Assembly (NCBI RefSeq): GCF_000472705.1
Contig: NZ_AXAE01000013.1
Span: 124,001 to 188,000, forward strand
Origin: Mesorhizobium erdmanii USDA 3471
Lineage (GTDB): Bacteria > Pseudomonadota > Alphaproteobacteria > Rhizobiales > Rhizobiaceae
Direction of reading: 5' to 3'
DNA length: 64,000 nucleotides
Shown: positions 21,100 through 33,054 of the stretch, in pieces
Layout: every line of letters begins with the position of its first letter
How positions within the stretch are numbered: the first letter of the stretch is position 1
Made by a program: the position numbers and the translations under genes
The notes under the pieces: generated by a model
What the model was told of the DNA's origin: nothing
Seen by the model: the letters and a program-made list of their open reading frames with translations, nothing else
The model's database searches: none

Positions 21100-22092
21100 A
21101 TGCCGGATTATGACGTGCTTTGCATCGGCAATGCCATTGTCGACATCATCGCCCAGTGCGAGGAGGAATTCCTCGAGACCAACGGCATCATCAAGGGCGC
21201 GATGAACCTCATCGACACGCAGCGCGCCGAGTTGCTCTACAGCCGCATGGGTCCGGCGATCGAGGCCTCCGGCGGCAGCGCCGGCAACACCGCCGCCGGC
21301 GTCGCCTCCTTCGGCGGACGCGCCGCCTTCTTCGGCAAGGTTTCCAACGATGCGCTGGGCGAAATCTATGCGCATGACATCCACGCCCAGGGCGTCGCCT
21401 TCGACACCAGGCCGCTCACCGGCGAGCCGCCGACGGCGCGCTCGATGATCTTCGTCACCCCCGACGGCGAACGCTCGATGAACACCTATCTCGGCGCCTG
21501 CGTCGAGCTCGGGCCGGAGGATGTCGAGGCCGACAAGGCGTCCGGCGCCAAGGTCACCTATTTCGAGGGCTATCTGTGGGACCCGCCGCGCGCCAAGGAA
21601 GCGATCCGGCAGACGGCGAAACTGGCGCACGCGGCAGGCCGCGAGGTGTCGATGACGCTGTCGGACTCGTTCTGCGTCGACCGCTACCGCGACGAGTTCC
21701 TCGACCTGATGCGCTCCGGCACGGTCGACATCGTCTTTGCCAACAGCCACGAGATCAAGTCACTCTACCAGACATCGTCCTTCGACGAGGCGCTGGCCAG
21801 GATCCGCAAGGACTGCAGGATCGCCGCCGTGACGCGGTCGGAAAAGGGCTCGGTCATCGTGCGCGGCGACGAGACGGTGGTCATCCAGGCGACCGCCATC
21901 AGGGAACTGGTCGACACGACTGGCGCCGGCGATCTCTACGCCGCCGGCTTCCTGCATGGCTACACGCAAGGCCGCGACCTCAAGACCTGCGGCGACCTTG
22001 GCTCGCTGGCGGCCGGCCTGGTGATCCAGCAGATCGGCCCGAGGCCGAGACAGAATCTGCGCAAAGAGGCTGAACTGGCGGGATTGCTGTAG
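21100..22092 (+). CDS. PfkB-family carbohydrate kinase, adenosine-kinase-like
   Basis: A 330-residue ribokinase-fold enzyme. GGSAGNTAAGVASFGG is the N-terminal PfkB signature and DTTGAGDLYAAGFLHG is the C-terminal one with the catalytic Asp. Overall layout resembles bacterial adenosine kinases, which make AMP from adenosine and ATP; ribokinase or fructokinase activity cannot be excluded. I prefer the ATG at 21100 (GGAG 8 bases upstream) over a GTG at 21085 in the same frame. Confidence 0.85.
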   Translation: MPDYDVLCIGNAIVDIIAQCEEEFLETNGIIKGAMNLIDTQRAELLYSRMGPAIEASGGSAGNTAAGVASFGGRAAFFGKVSNDALGEIYAHDIHAQGVAFDTRPLTGEPPTARSMIFVTPDGERSMNTYLGACVELGPEDVEADKASGAKVTYFEGYLWDPPRAKEAIRQTAKLAHAAGREVSMTLSDSFCVDRYRDEFLDLMRSGTVDIVFANSHEIKSLYQTSSFDEALARIRKDCRIAAVTRSEKGSVIVRGDETVVIQATAIRELVDTTGAGDLYAAGFLHGYTQGRDLKTCGDLGSLAAGLVIQQIGPRPRQNLRKEAELAGLL

Positions 22093-22434
22093 CTGAAAGC
22101 CCGGCGCTTCTGTTGTTAACAGCCGGCCGCGCCGCAGCCCTTCGCAGGCTCAGGGCGTTCGAAGCTCGAAAAGCCAAGCAATTGGCTTTTCGTCCGCTGC
22201 GCGGACCGCTTCTCACCGTCGCGTTCCTGTCACACATCGCCCCTACACGAAATCGCGAGCGTCCCGCGACTGACATTTCGGGACGCCCTCGGTCAGATGG
22301 GGTGTTGAGAAGATGCAAGACAGCAAGCTGTCGGGCGGCGCGGTTCGTCGCCGCCACTATTTCCGTTTACAGCACTAACAATTCAGTAATCGACCGCCGC
22401 CGAGGGAGGAAGTGCGCGGCCGGAAGACAGGTGC
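22093..22434. other. 342-base intergenic region with hairpins, possibly a dispersed repeat
   Basis: No convincing gene. A perfect 11-bp stem with 4-base loop (CGAAAAGCCAA / TTGGCTTTTCG) lies at 22167-22192 and is directly followed by TCCGC-TGC-GCGGA at 22193-22205; these could terminate the kinase transcript. The stretch to about 22312 has the look of a repeat unit I associate with Mesorhizobium intergenic regions, but I cannot confirm copies elsewhere. The last 100 bases hold the promoter of the next gene, not pinpointed. Confidence 0.45.
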
Positions 22435-23124
22435 ATGAGCAGATTTCAGACAGGTCTCGGACAAGACGACTTCGCGGAGATGGTCGCGGAGGATGTCGAG
22501 CGCGCGCTTGCCCACTATGACGAGGCCATAAACCAGTCCACCGTGGTCTCGGTCGGCAAGATCGCCGGCAGCATAGCGTCGGCCGTCACCTTGCTGTCGC
22601 CAAAGCACCAGCGCGCCATCGACGCCATTCATGCCGACCTTCCCGGCCTTGCCTCGAAATTCGTGCGCGCGCTGGCGGCGGAAGCCGCGCGCCGCAGCGA
22701 AGCCGGCACCACGGATATGCCGACGGCTTTGCAGGCCGATGAGGCGCTTCCCCCACCGCCCCGGTCCGACGACCTCGAATCGATGCTGATCGAGGACTGG
22801 GCCGGCCGTGTCGCCGGCTCGACCTATCTGGAAGAAAATCTACGCATCGCCCGCTCGACCCTGCACCGCTGGCAAAAGCGGGGTGACGTCATCGCCCTGC
22901 GCAAGGGCGGCCGCAAACACGTCTTCCCGCTGGCACAGTTCGTCGACGGCAGGCCAGTGGCAGGCATTGCCGACGTCCAGTCCCTGATCGGCAATCCGAG
23001 GCTCGCCTGGCTGTGGCTGACGCGGCCGGCGGCGCAACTCGACGGCCGCATTCCGATCGACCTGTTGCGGCAGGACCGGATCGATGAAGTGATCGAAGCG
23101 GCGCGGGTGTTCGCGCCGGCCTGA
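22435..23124 (+). CDS. Antitoxin Xre/MbcA/ParS-like DNA-binding protein (orphan)
   Basis: A 229-residue protein. The central part (NLRIARSTLHRWQKRGDVIA) resembles a MerR-type or Xre helix-turn-helix, and the C-terminal 45 residues (LIGNPRLAWLWLTRPAAQ to VIEAARVFA) resemble the MbcA/ParS/Xre toxin-binding domain (DUF2384). In type II systems that domain neutralises RES-family NAD-consuming toxins. Here no RES gene follows; the next gene is the convergent agmatinase. The N-terminal 90 residues are not recognised. It may be a solitary regulator. Confidence is fair for the domain call and low for any function. Confidence 0.6.
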   Translation: MSRFQTGLGQDDFAEMVAEDVERALAHYDEAINQSTVVSVGKIAGSIASAVTLLSPKHQRAIDAIHADLPGLASKFVRALAAEAARRSEAGTTDMPTALQADEALPPPPRSDDLESMLIEDWAGRVAGSTYLEENLRIARSTLHRWQKRGDVIALRKGGRKHVFPLAQFVDGRPVAGIADVQSLIGNPRLAWLWLTRPAAQLDGRIPIDLLRQDRIDEVIEAARVFAPA

Positions 23125-23148
23125 AGCCGGCGCGGCCTCCGAGCGGGG

Positions 23149-24117
23149 TTAGCCCTTCTTCTCGGCCAGCAGGCCAAAATAGTGCTGCAGCACGGCGGCG
23201 CCGGCGATCGACGTGACGTCGGCATGATCATAGGCCGGCGCCACCTCGACGACATCGGCGCCGATGATATCGAGCGAGCCCAACCGCCGCAGGATCATCA
23301 GCGCCTCGCGCGACGAAAGGCCGCCGGCGACAGGTGTGCCGGTGCCGGGCGCGAAGGCCGGGTCGAGGCAGTCGATGTCGAAGGTCAGATAGGTGCTGGC
23401 GTCGCCGACACGCGCCTTGATGCGCTCGACAACGCCGACCACGCCGAGTTCGGCGACATCTTCGCCGTGCAGGATCTCGAGGCCGCAGTTGTCCGGCGCG
23501 TGGGTGCGGATGCCGACCTGGATCGAGCGCTCCGGCACAATCAGGCCTTCGGCAACCGCCCTGGCGACGAACGAGCCATGGTCGATGCGCTTCTCCTCGT
23601 CGAGCCAGGTGTCCTGGTGGGCGTCGAACTGGACCAGCGCCAGCGGCCCGTATCTCTTCGCGTGCGCCCTGAGCAGCGGCCAGGTGACGTAATGGTCGCC
23701 ACCGATCGACAGCAGCGTGACGCCGGCATCGACGACCTGGCTGGCCTGCGCCTCGATCTGCCAGGGCGTTTCGTCATGCCGGCCGAAATCGAGGCCGCAA
23801 TCGCCATAGTCGATGACCGCCAGTCTTTCGAACGGATCGGCGCGGAAGGGATATTGCGGGTCGCCTTCCAGGATAGCCGAGGCGCGCCGCACGCCTTGCG
23901 GGCCGAAGCGGGCGCCCGGCCGGTTCGACACGGCGGCGTCGAACGGAATGCCCCAGACGGCGACATCGACGCCGTCGAGGTTGCGGGTCAGCCGGCGGCG
24001 CATGAAGGACAGCACGCCGCCATAGACCGGCTCGTGCGAGCCGCCATAGATGGTCTTGCCGAAAACGGCATCGTCGGTCTGGCGCGAACGCCGCAGGGAA
24101 TTGAGCATGTCGATCAC
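23149..24117 (-). CDS. speB: Agmatinase / ureohydrolase family protein
   Basis: A 322-residue arginase-superfamily enzyme. The binuclear manganese ligands appear as GGDH, FDAHQDT and FDIDCLDPAFAPGTGTP, the last also the family signature. Agmatinase converts agmatine to putrescine and urea; other guanidino substrates are possible, especially as the usual DAHTDT is DAHQDT here. The first codon of the open frame is GTG at 24117; an in-frame ATG at 24108 is an alternative. It lies 66 bases downstream of a polyamine-type binding protein, supporting a link to agmatine/putrescine metabolism. Confidence 0.85.
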   Translation of the reverse strand: MIDMLNSLRRSRQTDDAVFGKTIYGGSHEPVYGGVLSFMRRRLTRNLDGVDVAVWGIPFDAAVSNRPGARFGPQGVRRASAILEGDPQYPFRADPFERLAVIDYGDCGLDFGRHDETPWQIEAQASQVVDAGVTLLSIGGDHYVTWPLLRAHAKRYGPLALVQFDAHQDTWLDEEKRIDHGSFVARAVAEGLIVPERSIQVGIRTHAPDNCGLEILHGEDVAELGVVGVVERIKARVGDASTYLTFDIDCLDPAFAPGTGTPVAGGLSSREALMILRRLGSLDIIGADVVEVAPAYDHADVTSIAGAAVLQHYFGLLAEKKG

Positions 24118-24183
24118 ATCTTTTTTCTGGAGAGAGGTGCGGGATTTTCTGGAAACAAGTGCAGGGCCAAAGCAGGCCCGGAA

Positions 24184-25284
24184 TCAGTTGGTTCCGGTGG
24201 TGAAGCCGGTCCATAGCCGGGTGACCAGGCGCAGCGATTTCTGGTCGCGCGGCTGCGCGGCGAACAGATGCTTCATCGTCTCTTGCGAGAGATAGATGTC
24301 GGGATTGTCGCGAACGGTCTCGTCGATCATCGGCGCCGCCGCCTCGACCGCGTTCGGGTAGAGCGTCGCATTGGTGAAGCGGGCGGCAATTTGCGGCTTC
24401 ATCAGGAAATCAAGGAACGCTTCGGCGTTTTCGCGGTGCGGCGCATCGACCGGGATGGTGATGACGTCGAAGAAGATTTCCGTGCCTTCCTTGGGAATGG
24501 AATAACCGACATCGGCGCCGCTTTTGGCGTCGACCGCCTTGGTCGCCGCGCCGATCGCATCGCCGCTCCAGCCAAGCGCCAGGCAGAGATCGCCGGCCGC
24601 CATCTCACTCATGATCGAGCCCGATTTGAAATGCCTGACATAGGGCTTGATCGCGGTCAGCAGATCGGCCGCCTTCCTGATCTCGCTCTCATCAGTGGAG
24701 AACGGATCGAAGCCGAGATAGTTGAGCGCGATCGACATCACGCCCTCGGGCGAATCGACCATGGCGATGCCGCAATCCTGGAATTCTTTCGCCACTTCCG
24801 GCTTGAAGATCATGTCGAGGCTGTTGAGCGGGGCGTCCTTCATCCGCTCGGCAATCCTGGCCTTGTTGTAGATGATGCCTGTGGTGCCATAGGCATAGGG
24901 CACCGCATAGGCGTTGCCCGGATCCTGCCTGGCCAGGAAGGCCATGATGTCGGGATTGAGACCCCCGGCGTTGGGAATCCCTGCCTTGTCGAGTTTCTGG
25001 ATGGCGCCCGCCTTGATGTACTGGCCGACGATCGACGCGCCCGGCATGATCAAATCATAGCCGGAGCCCCCGGTCAGCGCCTTGGTCGTCAGCATCTCGA
25101 CGGCATCGAACGTGTCGTAGACGACCTTGATGCCGGTCTGTTTCTCGAACTCGGCGATCGTGTCAGCGGGCACGTAATCATACCAGAAGTAGATGTTGAC
25201 GGTCTTGTCCTCGGCGGCCAAGGCACCGCCCGTCAAGGCGCTGAGGGCGAACATCGATACGGCAAGGCTGGCAAGATGGCGCAT
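24184..25284 (-). CDS. Polyamine-type ABC transporter substrate-binding protein (PotF/PotD-like)
   Basis: A 366-residue periplasmic binding protein. The signal peptide is MRHLASLAVSMFALSALTGG with cleavage near AAED (about residue 24). The mature N-terminus VNIYFWYDYVPADTIAEFEK matches spermidine/putrescine binding proteins. ATG at 25284 has a GGGAGA site; the longer frame to 25374 would bury the signal peptide. No permease or ATPase genes are adjacent, so partners must be elsewhere. It is upstream of agmatinase and divergent from a LysR regulator, so a polyamine/agmatine uptake role is likely. Confidence 0.85.
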   Translation of the reverse strand: MRHLASLAVSMFALSALTGGALAAEDKTVNIYFWYDYVPADTIAEFEKQTGIKVVYDTFDAVEMLTTKALTGGSGYDLIMPGASIVGQYIKAGAIQKLDKAGIPNAGGLNPDIMAFLARQDPGNAYAVPYAYGTTGIIYNKARIAERMKDAPLNSLDMIFKPEVAKEFQDCGIAMVDSPEGVMSIALNYLGFDPFSTDESEIRKAADLLTAIKPYVRHFKSGSIMSEMAAGDLCLALGWSGDAIGAATKAVDAKSGADVGYSIPKEGTEIFFDVITIPVDAPHRENAEAFLDFLMKPQIAARFTNATLYPNAVEAAAPMIDETVRDNPDIYLSQETMKHLFAAQPRDQKSLRLVTRLWTGFTTGTN

Positions 25285-25369
25285 GGCGCGGTCTCCCAAG
25301 GGGGTCGGATCGCGCGAGAATTGCCCGTTCCGCACAGCCGGACAAACGGCATTTTTGTTCGCCATACTT

Positions 25370-25395
25370 GACAAAAACTCATCTCAAGTTTTGTC
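25370..25395. promoter_or_regulatory. Imperfect dyad in the divergent promoter region, possible LysR site
   Basis: GACAAAAACT and AAGTTTTGTC form an inverted repeat (8 of 10 positions) with a 6-base centre, between the divergent binding-protein and LysR genes and only about 8 bases before the LysR ATG. LysR proteins typically bind such divergent regions. The TTGACA within it could also be a -35 box. Confidence 0.4.
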
Positions 25396-25402
25396 TCTGC
25401 CG

Positions 25403-26308
25403 ATGAAGCTGCCTTCGTTGAATGCGATCCGGGCTTTCGAAGCGGCGGCGCGCCTGCACAGCTTCAAGGATGCCGCCGACGAGTTGCGGCTGACGCCCTC
25501 GGCGGTGAGCCGGCATATCCGTTCGCTGGAACAGGCGCTGGGCATGGAGCTGTTCGAGCGCGGCATCCGCCAGGTGACACTGGTGCCGAAAGCCAGCCAC
25601 TTTGCCCGCCGGCTCTCAACCGCCTTCAGGTCGATCGAGGCCGCCACCGAAGAGATGGGCAGCCACGGCCGACCCGTTGCCGCCGGGCGCGCCTCGCTGT
25701 CGATCAACGCGACTTTCATGAACCTGTGGCTCGCCGACCGGCTGCCGCGTTTTCGCCAGGCCAACCCGGATTTCGAACTCGACGTGTCGATCCATGACGA
25801 TCAGAACCGGGGTGGCAATCCGAGTGCCGATCTGCGCGTGCTGTTCACCGCCGAGACCGCCAATGCGGACACCATCCAACTCGTGTCACTGGTGATCTTT
25901 CCCGTCTGCGCGCCGGCCCTGCTTGCCGGCCCGCATGCGCCGAGAACGTCAGCCGATCTCGCCGGACTGAGGCTGCTGCATGAAAACACCACCGCCTGGT
26001 GGGAGGAATGGTTCGAACTGGAAGGCCTCAGGGTCGACGCGAAATCCGGTCCGATCTTCCACGACCCGGCGCTGGCCGTGCGCGAGGCGGTCAATGGCGG
26101 CGGCGTGGCGCTGGTCGACAACATCATGGCGCAGGACCTGCTGGTCAGCGGTCAGCTGGTGGCGCCATTCCCGGAGCGCCACACCATTGCGGAAAGCTAC
26201 TGCCTGCAGCAGAAGCCGGGCCATCGCGGCTCGGCCGGAATCAGGCGGTTCCGGGAATGGCTACTGTTGGAGATTGCCGGCCACAAGCAGGCGATGGGGC
26301 TGGCCTGA
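25403..26308 (+). CDS. LysR-family transcriptional regulator (GcvA-like)
   Basis: A 301-residue regulator. N-terminal winged helix-turn-helix is SFKDAADELRLTPSAVSRHI followed by RSLEQALGMELFERG. The C-terminal half is a LysR substrate-binding fold. The NAIRAFEAAARLHSFKDAAD start is typical of the GcvA subgroup, which often controls amino-acid or amine genes. ATG at 25403 is preferred; the open frame from 25193 runs through the divergent gene. It probably regulates the divergent binding-protein/agmatinase unit. Confidence 0.9.
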   Translation: MKLPSLNAIRAFEAAARLHSFKDAADELRLTPSAVSRHIRSLEQALGMELFERGIRQVTLVPKASHFARRLSTAFRSIEAATEEMGSHGRPVAAGRASLSINATFMNLWLADRLPRFRQANPDFELDVSIHDDQNRGGNPSADLRVLFTAETANADTIQLVSLVIFPVCAPALLAGPHAPRTSADLAGLRLLHENTTAWWEEWFELEGLRVDAKSGPIFHDPALAVREAVNGGGVALVDNIMAQDLLVSGQLVAPFPERHTIAESYCLQQKPGHRGSAGIRRFREWLLLEIAGHKQAMGLA

Positions 26309-26485
26309 GGGCTGTTGTGCCACCTCTAATATGGTTGGGCTGTCTTGCTAAGGCGAGGCCCGGAGGATGACCGTTGCGGCGTCGTTTCGCTGGCGGCGAC
26401 CGCCGGTTGCGGCCGCTCTTCTTTGCCGATGTACATCAACCGGTCGGCGCCATGCTTGTCCGGAACCTGGCATGTGTGGATCTAT

Positions 26486-28765
<2,280 letters not shown>

Positions 28766-28897
28766 GATGCTTTTGATTTCCTCGCCAATGCCGCGCCTCC
28801 TTGAAGGGGGCGCCTTTTAGATGATGAATTAAGACCACGCGCCGCTGCATGTAAACCGCCAAGCGCGGCAAAGCTGCTTCAATGCGGAGACGGCCGT

Positions 28898-30091
28898 TCA
28901 GGAGCCATACGGCGTAGGCTTCAATGCCGCGATTTCGCGCGCATGCTCGCGCAGCGCGGTCCAGCGCCGCAAGGTGCGGGTGCCGGGAAAGGGCCATTGC
29001 GAAAGCGGTGGCTGGTCGCTTCCCATGCGCTCGAACAGCGCCGACAGAAAGTCCATGAGCGCGCGCCGCTGCGGCCACACCTTCGCCATCGTGCGGTTGC
29101 GGATTTCCTCGCGCGCAATCGCGCGGTCGCGCAGCGTTTCGACCGCACGCCGGATCGCCGCCGGATCGGGCTCGGCGATGATGCAGTAATCCGGATCGAA
29201 AAAGACGTCGCGGCCGCCAAGACTTGGCGTGCTCACGACAGGCAACCCGGCCATGAGGTACTCCATGCTGGAGCACATCGCTCCTTCGGCTGGAGACAGA
29301 CAGAGCCCTACCGCCGCGCGAGCGTAGGCCCGATTGACCTCCGGCGGCGACAGCCATCCAGGCTGGCCCTCATCGAGCGGATTGGCTATGGAATGCCTTG
29401 GCGACTGCGCCTGCAGGCGACGGATGAAGGCGCGATCCCCGGCCAGCGGCAATTCGCCGATCGAAAAGGTGACATGGAGCAGGCGCTCGATGCCAAAGGC
29501 GAGATAGTGCCGCTTGGTGTGCGACATGCGGCCATTGTAGACGGCGTCGAATTCGACCGGAACATCCGGCAAAGGCCGGAAGATATCCTCGGAAACCATC
29601 AGATTGTGATTTGAGAAGATCGCCATGCCGCCGACTGCCGCGATCAGGCGACGCTCCTCCTCGGTGTTGCAGAGGAAGACCAGCTCGTGCAGCGGAAAGC
29701 GGGCGCGGTACCAGGCGAGGTCCCGGCCAATCTTGGCGACGATGTGCGGTCGCTCCAGCGTCCAGCTCGGCATCAGCAGGAATGTGGCGCGGCGCTTGGC
29801 AAGCCGCCGGCCGATTGCCGCGACGGAGCTCAGGGGACGCTGCCCGCCGATCGGCGTGTAGAGGACAAGCGGATCGTGGCTGAGCACGTAAATCGCAACC
29901 TGCATGCCGCCGTCGAGATCGGACAAGGGACCGGTGGCAGGAAGCGCGAAAGGAAGCCGCTTGGCCGCCAATTGCCTCAGCGCGCCCAACCTCTGGCCGG
30001 TCTGCTGCGCCGCCTTCAGCCAGAGCCGCTCGACCGCGGAGTCGATCGGCCCGACCATTTCCTCGAAAGTTTCCTGACCGTCTCTATCCAT
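28898..30091 (-). CDS. Glycosyltransferase (GT4/GT-B like)
   Basis: A 397-residue protein. The C-terminal half carries a GT-B donor-site pattern (LSPAEGAMCSSMEYLMAGLP followed by VVSTPSLGGRDVFFD), with the EGxxxxxxE-like arrangement of retaining GT4 enzymes. The N-terminal half is not recognised. It probably transfers a sugar during surface polysaccharide or LPS synthesis. It stands alone between tme and mutS. Together with the GT25 array it makes this neighbourhood rich in surface-glycan genes. Confidence 0.72.
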   Translation of the reverse strand: MDRDGQETFEEMVGPIDSAVERLWLKAAQQTGQRLGALRQLAAKRLPFALPATGPLSDLDGGMQVAIYVLSHDPLVLYTPIGGQRPLSSVAAIGRRLAKRRATFLLMPSWTLERPHIVAKIGRDLAWYRARFPLHELVFLCNTEEERRLIAAVGGMAIFSNHNLMVSEDIFRPLPDVPVEFDAVYNGRMSHTKRHYLAFGIERLLHVTFSIGELPLAGDRAFIRRLQAQSPRHSIANPLDEGQPGWLSPPEVNRAYARAAVGLCLSPAEGAMCSSMEYLMAGLPVVSTPSLGGRDVFFDPDYCIIAEPDPAAIRRAVETLRDRAIAREEIRNRTMAKVWPQRRALMDFLSALFERMGSDQPPLSQWPFPGTRTLRRWTALREHAREIAALKPTPYGS

Positions 30092-30252
30092 AAGATATTG
30101 CTAATATATTGGGGCGGGTACATTGACAAATGACACTCTCCCGGCAGCCGAGGCAATGCAGCGGTTCACAGCTATCGCTCTGGCTTGCTGTTTCCCCTGC
30201 TTTTCGAGCCGCCGGCATTAAACCCCATGGTCACATCTGCTAGCGTGCCGGC

Positions 30253-32979
30253 ATGAATATGCACAGCCCGAACGAGCCCGACGCCCCCGAGGTGATGACG
30301 CCGCCACAGCCCGGCGCCGCCGTGACGCCGATGATGGAGCAGTTCATCGAGATCAAGGCGGCGAACCCGGATTCGCTGCTGTTCTACCGCATGGGCGATT
30401 TCTACGAGCTGTTCTTCGACGATGCCGAAAAAGCAAGCCGGGCGCTGGGCATCGTCTTGACCAAGCGCGGCAAGCACCGGGGCCACGACATCCCGATGTG
30501 CGGCGTGCCGGTGCATGCGGCCGACGACTATCTGCAGAAACTGATCGGCCAGGGATTCCGCGTCGCCGTCTGCGAGCAGATCGAGGATCCGGCCGAGGCC
30601 AAGAAGCGCGGCTCCAAATCGGTGGTGCGCCGTGACGTGGTGCGGCTGGTGACACCGGGCACCATTACCGAGGACAAATTGCTGGCGCCGTCGGAATCGA
30701 GCTTCCTGATGGCGCTGGGGCGGGTCAAGGGCGGCAGCGACCACAGCTTCGCGATTGCCTGGATCGATATCTCGACCGGCGCCTTCCGCGTCGCGGAGAC
30801 CACCGCCGACCGGCTGCTCGCCGACATTTTCCGCGTCGATCCGCGCGAGCTGATCGTCGCCGAGCCGGTGTTTCACGATCCGGAGCTCAGGCCGGTGTTC
30901 GACGTGCTCGGCCGCGTCGCCAATCCGCAGCCGCCGTCGCTTTTCGATTCGGCATCGGCCACGGGGCGCATCGCGCGCTTCTTCGAGGTGGCGACGCCGG
31001 ACAGCTTCGGTACGTTTTCGCGAGCCGAGCTGTCGGCGATCTCTGGCGCCATCGCCTATGTCGAGAAGACGCAGAAGGCCGAGCGGCCGCCGCTGTCGCG
31101 GCCCGAACGCGAGGAGCAGGGCTCGACGCTGTTCATCGATCCGGCGACGCGCGGCAATCTCGAACTCTTGCGCACGCTGTCTGGCAGCCGCGAGGGCTCA
31201 CTGTTCAAGGCGATCGACCGCACGGTCACCGGCGGCGGCGCCAGGCTGCTCGCCGACCGGCTGATGGCGCCGCTGACCGATCCGGCGGCGATCGGTGCGC
31301 GTCTCGACTCGGTGTCGTTCTTCCGATCCGAGACGCGGCTTTGCCAGGAGGTGCGGACGAGCCTCAAGAGCGTCGCCGACATGCCGCGCGCCTTGTCGCG
31401 GCTGGCGCTCAACCGCGGCGGCCCGCGCGACCTCGGCGCGCTGCGCGCCGGCTTCGAAGCGGCCGGCGCCATCGCCGAAATCTTCGCAGCAACCGCCCTG
31501 CCCCAGGAATTGGCTGGCGCAATGGCCGCTATCCAGGCGCTGCCCCAGGCGCTCGCCCGGCATCTGATGCAGGCGCTCGGCGAGGAACTGCCGCTGCTCA
31601 AACGCGACGGCGGCTTCGTGCGCGGCGGCTACCACCCCGAACTCGACGAGATGCGGGCGTTGCGTGACGAGTCGCGAAAAGTGATCGCCGGGCTGGAGCG
31701 GTCGCTGATCGAGGAGACCGGCATACGCTCGCTGAAAATCCGGCACAACAATGTGCTGGGTTACTACATCGAAGTGACCGCCAACCACCATGCGGTGATG
31801 ACCGGCAGCGATGGCGCCAAGGCGCGCTTCATCCACCGCCAGACCATGGCCAATGCCATGCGTTTCACCACGACCGAGCTTGCCGAACTCGAGACCAAGA
31901 TCGCCAATGCCGCCGACCGGGCGCTGAGCATCGAACTGGCGGCCTTCGATGCGCTGACGGCGGAAGCGGTCGGCGAGGCCGACGCGATCCGCGCCGGCGC
32001 GGGTGCGCTGGCGGTAATCGATGTGTCGGCCGCGCTCGCCCTGCTCTCTGAAAGCGAAGCCTGGTGCCGGCCGCTGGTAGATTCAAGCCTTGCCTTCGAG
32101 ATATCAGGCGGCCGCCATCCAGTTGTCGAACAGGCGTTGCGCCGTTCGGGCGAAGGCCCCTTCGTCGCCAATGATTGCGACCTCTCGCCGGAGGGCAGTG
32201 CCAAGAATGGCGCCATCTGGCTGCTGACCGGCCCCAACATGGGCGGTAAATCTACCTTCCTCAGGCAAAACGCCCTTATTGCCATCCTTGCCCAGACCGG
32301 CTCTTTCGTGCCGGCCGCATCGGCCCATGTCGGCGTCGTCGACCGGCTGTTTTCGCGCGTCGGTGCCTCGGACGATCTGGCGCGCGGCCGCTCGACCTTC
32401 ATGGTCGAGATGGTCGAAACGGCTGCCATTCTCAACCAGGCCGGCGAGCGGGCACTGGTGATCCTCGACGAGATCGGCCGCGGCACCGCCACTTTCGACG
32501 GTCTGTCGATCGCCTGGGCGGCCGTGGAATATCTACATGAGAAGAATCGCTGCCGGGCGATCTTCGCCACCCATTTCCACGAGATGACCTCGCTTGCCGG
32601 CAAGCTGGCGCGGCTCTCCAACGTCACCATGCGGGTCAAGGAATGGGAAGGCGACGTCGTCTTCCTGCACGAAGTCGGCAAAGGTGCCGCCGACCGCTCC
32701 TACGGCGTCCAGGTGGCGCGGCTGGCTGGCCTGCCGGAAGCGGTGGTCGACCGCGCCAAGCAGGTGCTGCACCAGTTGGAGGAAGGTGAGGTTTCCGGCA
32801 AGGCCAACCGGCTGGTCGATGACCTGCCGCTGTTTTCCGTGGCGATGAAGCGCGAAGCGCCCAAGCCGGTGAAGAACGACGCGCTTGGTGCCGCGCTCGG
32901 CGACATCAACCCCGACGAGATGACGCCTCGCGAGGCGCTGGAGGCGCTTTACCGGCTGAAAGGGCTGGCGGGGAAGTAG
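30253..32979 (+). CDS. mutS: DNA mismatch repair protein MutS
   Basis: A 908-residue MutS. The mismatch-reading motif is [19 protein letters not shown] (Phe-x-Glu) near residue 40-55; the core and clamp domains follow; Walker A is GPNMGGKST at about residue 659, and [21 protein letters not shown] is Walker B/signature. The C-terminus ends in the tetramerisation-type helical tail. It recognises mismatches and recruits MutL. Start ATG at 30253 ([10 protein letters not shown]). The neighbours tme upstream and glnD-murJ-trpS downstream match the usual rhizobial order. Confidence 0.97.
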   Translation: MNMHSPNEPDAPEVMTPPQPGAAVTPMMEQFIEIKAANPDSLLFYRMGDFYELFFDDAEKASRALGIVLTKRGKHRGHDIPMCGVPVHAADDYLQKLIGQGFRVAVCEQIEDPAEAKKRGSKSVVRRDVVRLVTPGTITEDKLLAPSESSFLMALGRVKGGSDHSFAIAWIDISTGAFRVAETTADRLLADIFRVDPRELIVAEPVFHDPELRPVFDVLGRVANPQPPSLFDSASATGRIARFFEVATPDSFGTFSRAELSAISGAIAYVEKTQKAERPPLSRPEREEQGSTLFIDPATRGNLELLRTLSGSREGSLFKAIDRTVTGGGARLLADRLMAPLTDPAAIGARLDSVSFFRSETRLCQEVRTSLKSVADMPRALSRLALNRGGPRDLGALRAGFEAAGAIAEIFAATALPQELAGAMAAIQALPQALARHLMQALGEELPLLKRDGGFVRGGYHPELDEMRALRDESRKVIAGLERSLIEETGIRSLKIRHNNVLGYYIEVTANHHAVMTGSDGAKARFIHRQTMANAMRFTTTELAELETKIANAADRALSIELAAFDALTAEAVGEADAIRAGAGALAVIDVSAALALLSESEAWCRPLVDSSLAFEISGGRHPVVEQALRRSGEGPFVANDCDLSPEGSAKNGAIWLLTGPNMGGKSTFLRQNALIAILAQTGSFVPAASAHVGVVDRLFSRVGASDDLARGRSTFMVEMVETAAILNQAGERALVILDEIGRGTATFDGLSIAWAAVEYLHEKNRCRAIFATHFHEMTSLAGKLARLSNVTMRVKEWEGDVVFLHEVGKGAADRSYGVQVARLAGLPEAVVDRAKQVLHQLEEGEVSGKANRLVDDLPLFSVAMKREAPKPVKNDALGAALGDINPDEMTPREALEALYRLKGLAGK

Positions 32980-33010
32980 CTTTGCAATCCGGGCGGCGGC
33001 GCCGGAACCG

Positions 33011-33039
33011 CCAATCTCCTCGCCTCGTGGGGAGATTGG
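33011..33039. terminator. Hairpin between convergent mutS and aldo-keto reductase
   Basis: CCAATCTCC and GGAGATTGG form a perfect 9-bp stem with an 11-base loop in the 75 bases between the two convergent stops. No clear T-run follows; it is probably a bidirectional terminator or a short palindromic repeat like those at 7930 and 11520. Confidence 0.5.
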
Positions 33040-33054
33040 TAGCGTCACCGCGGG

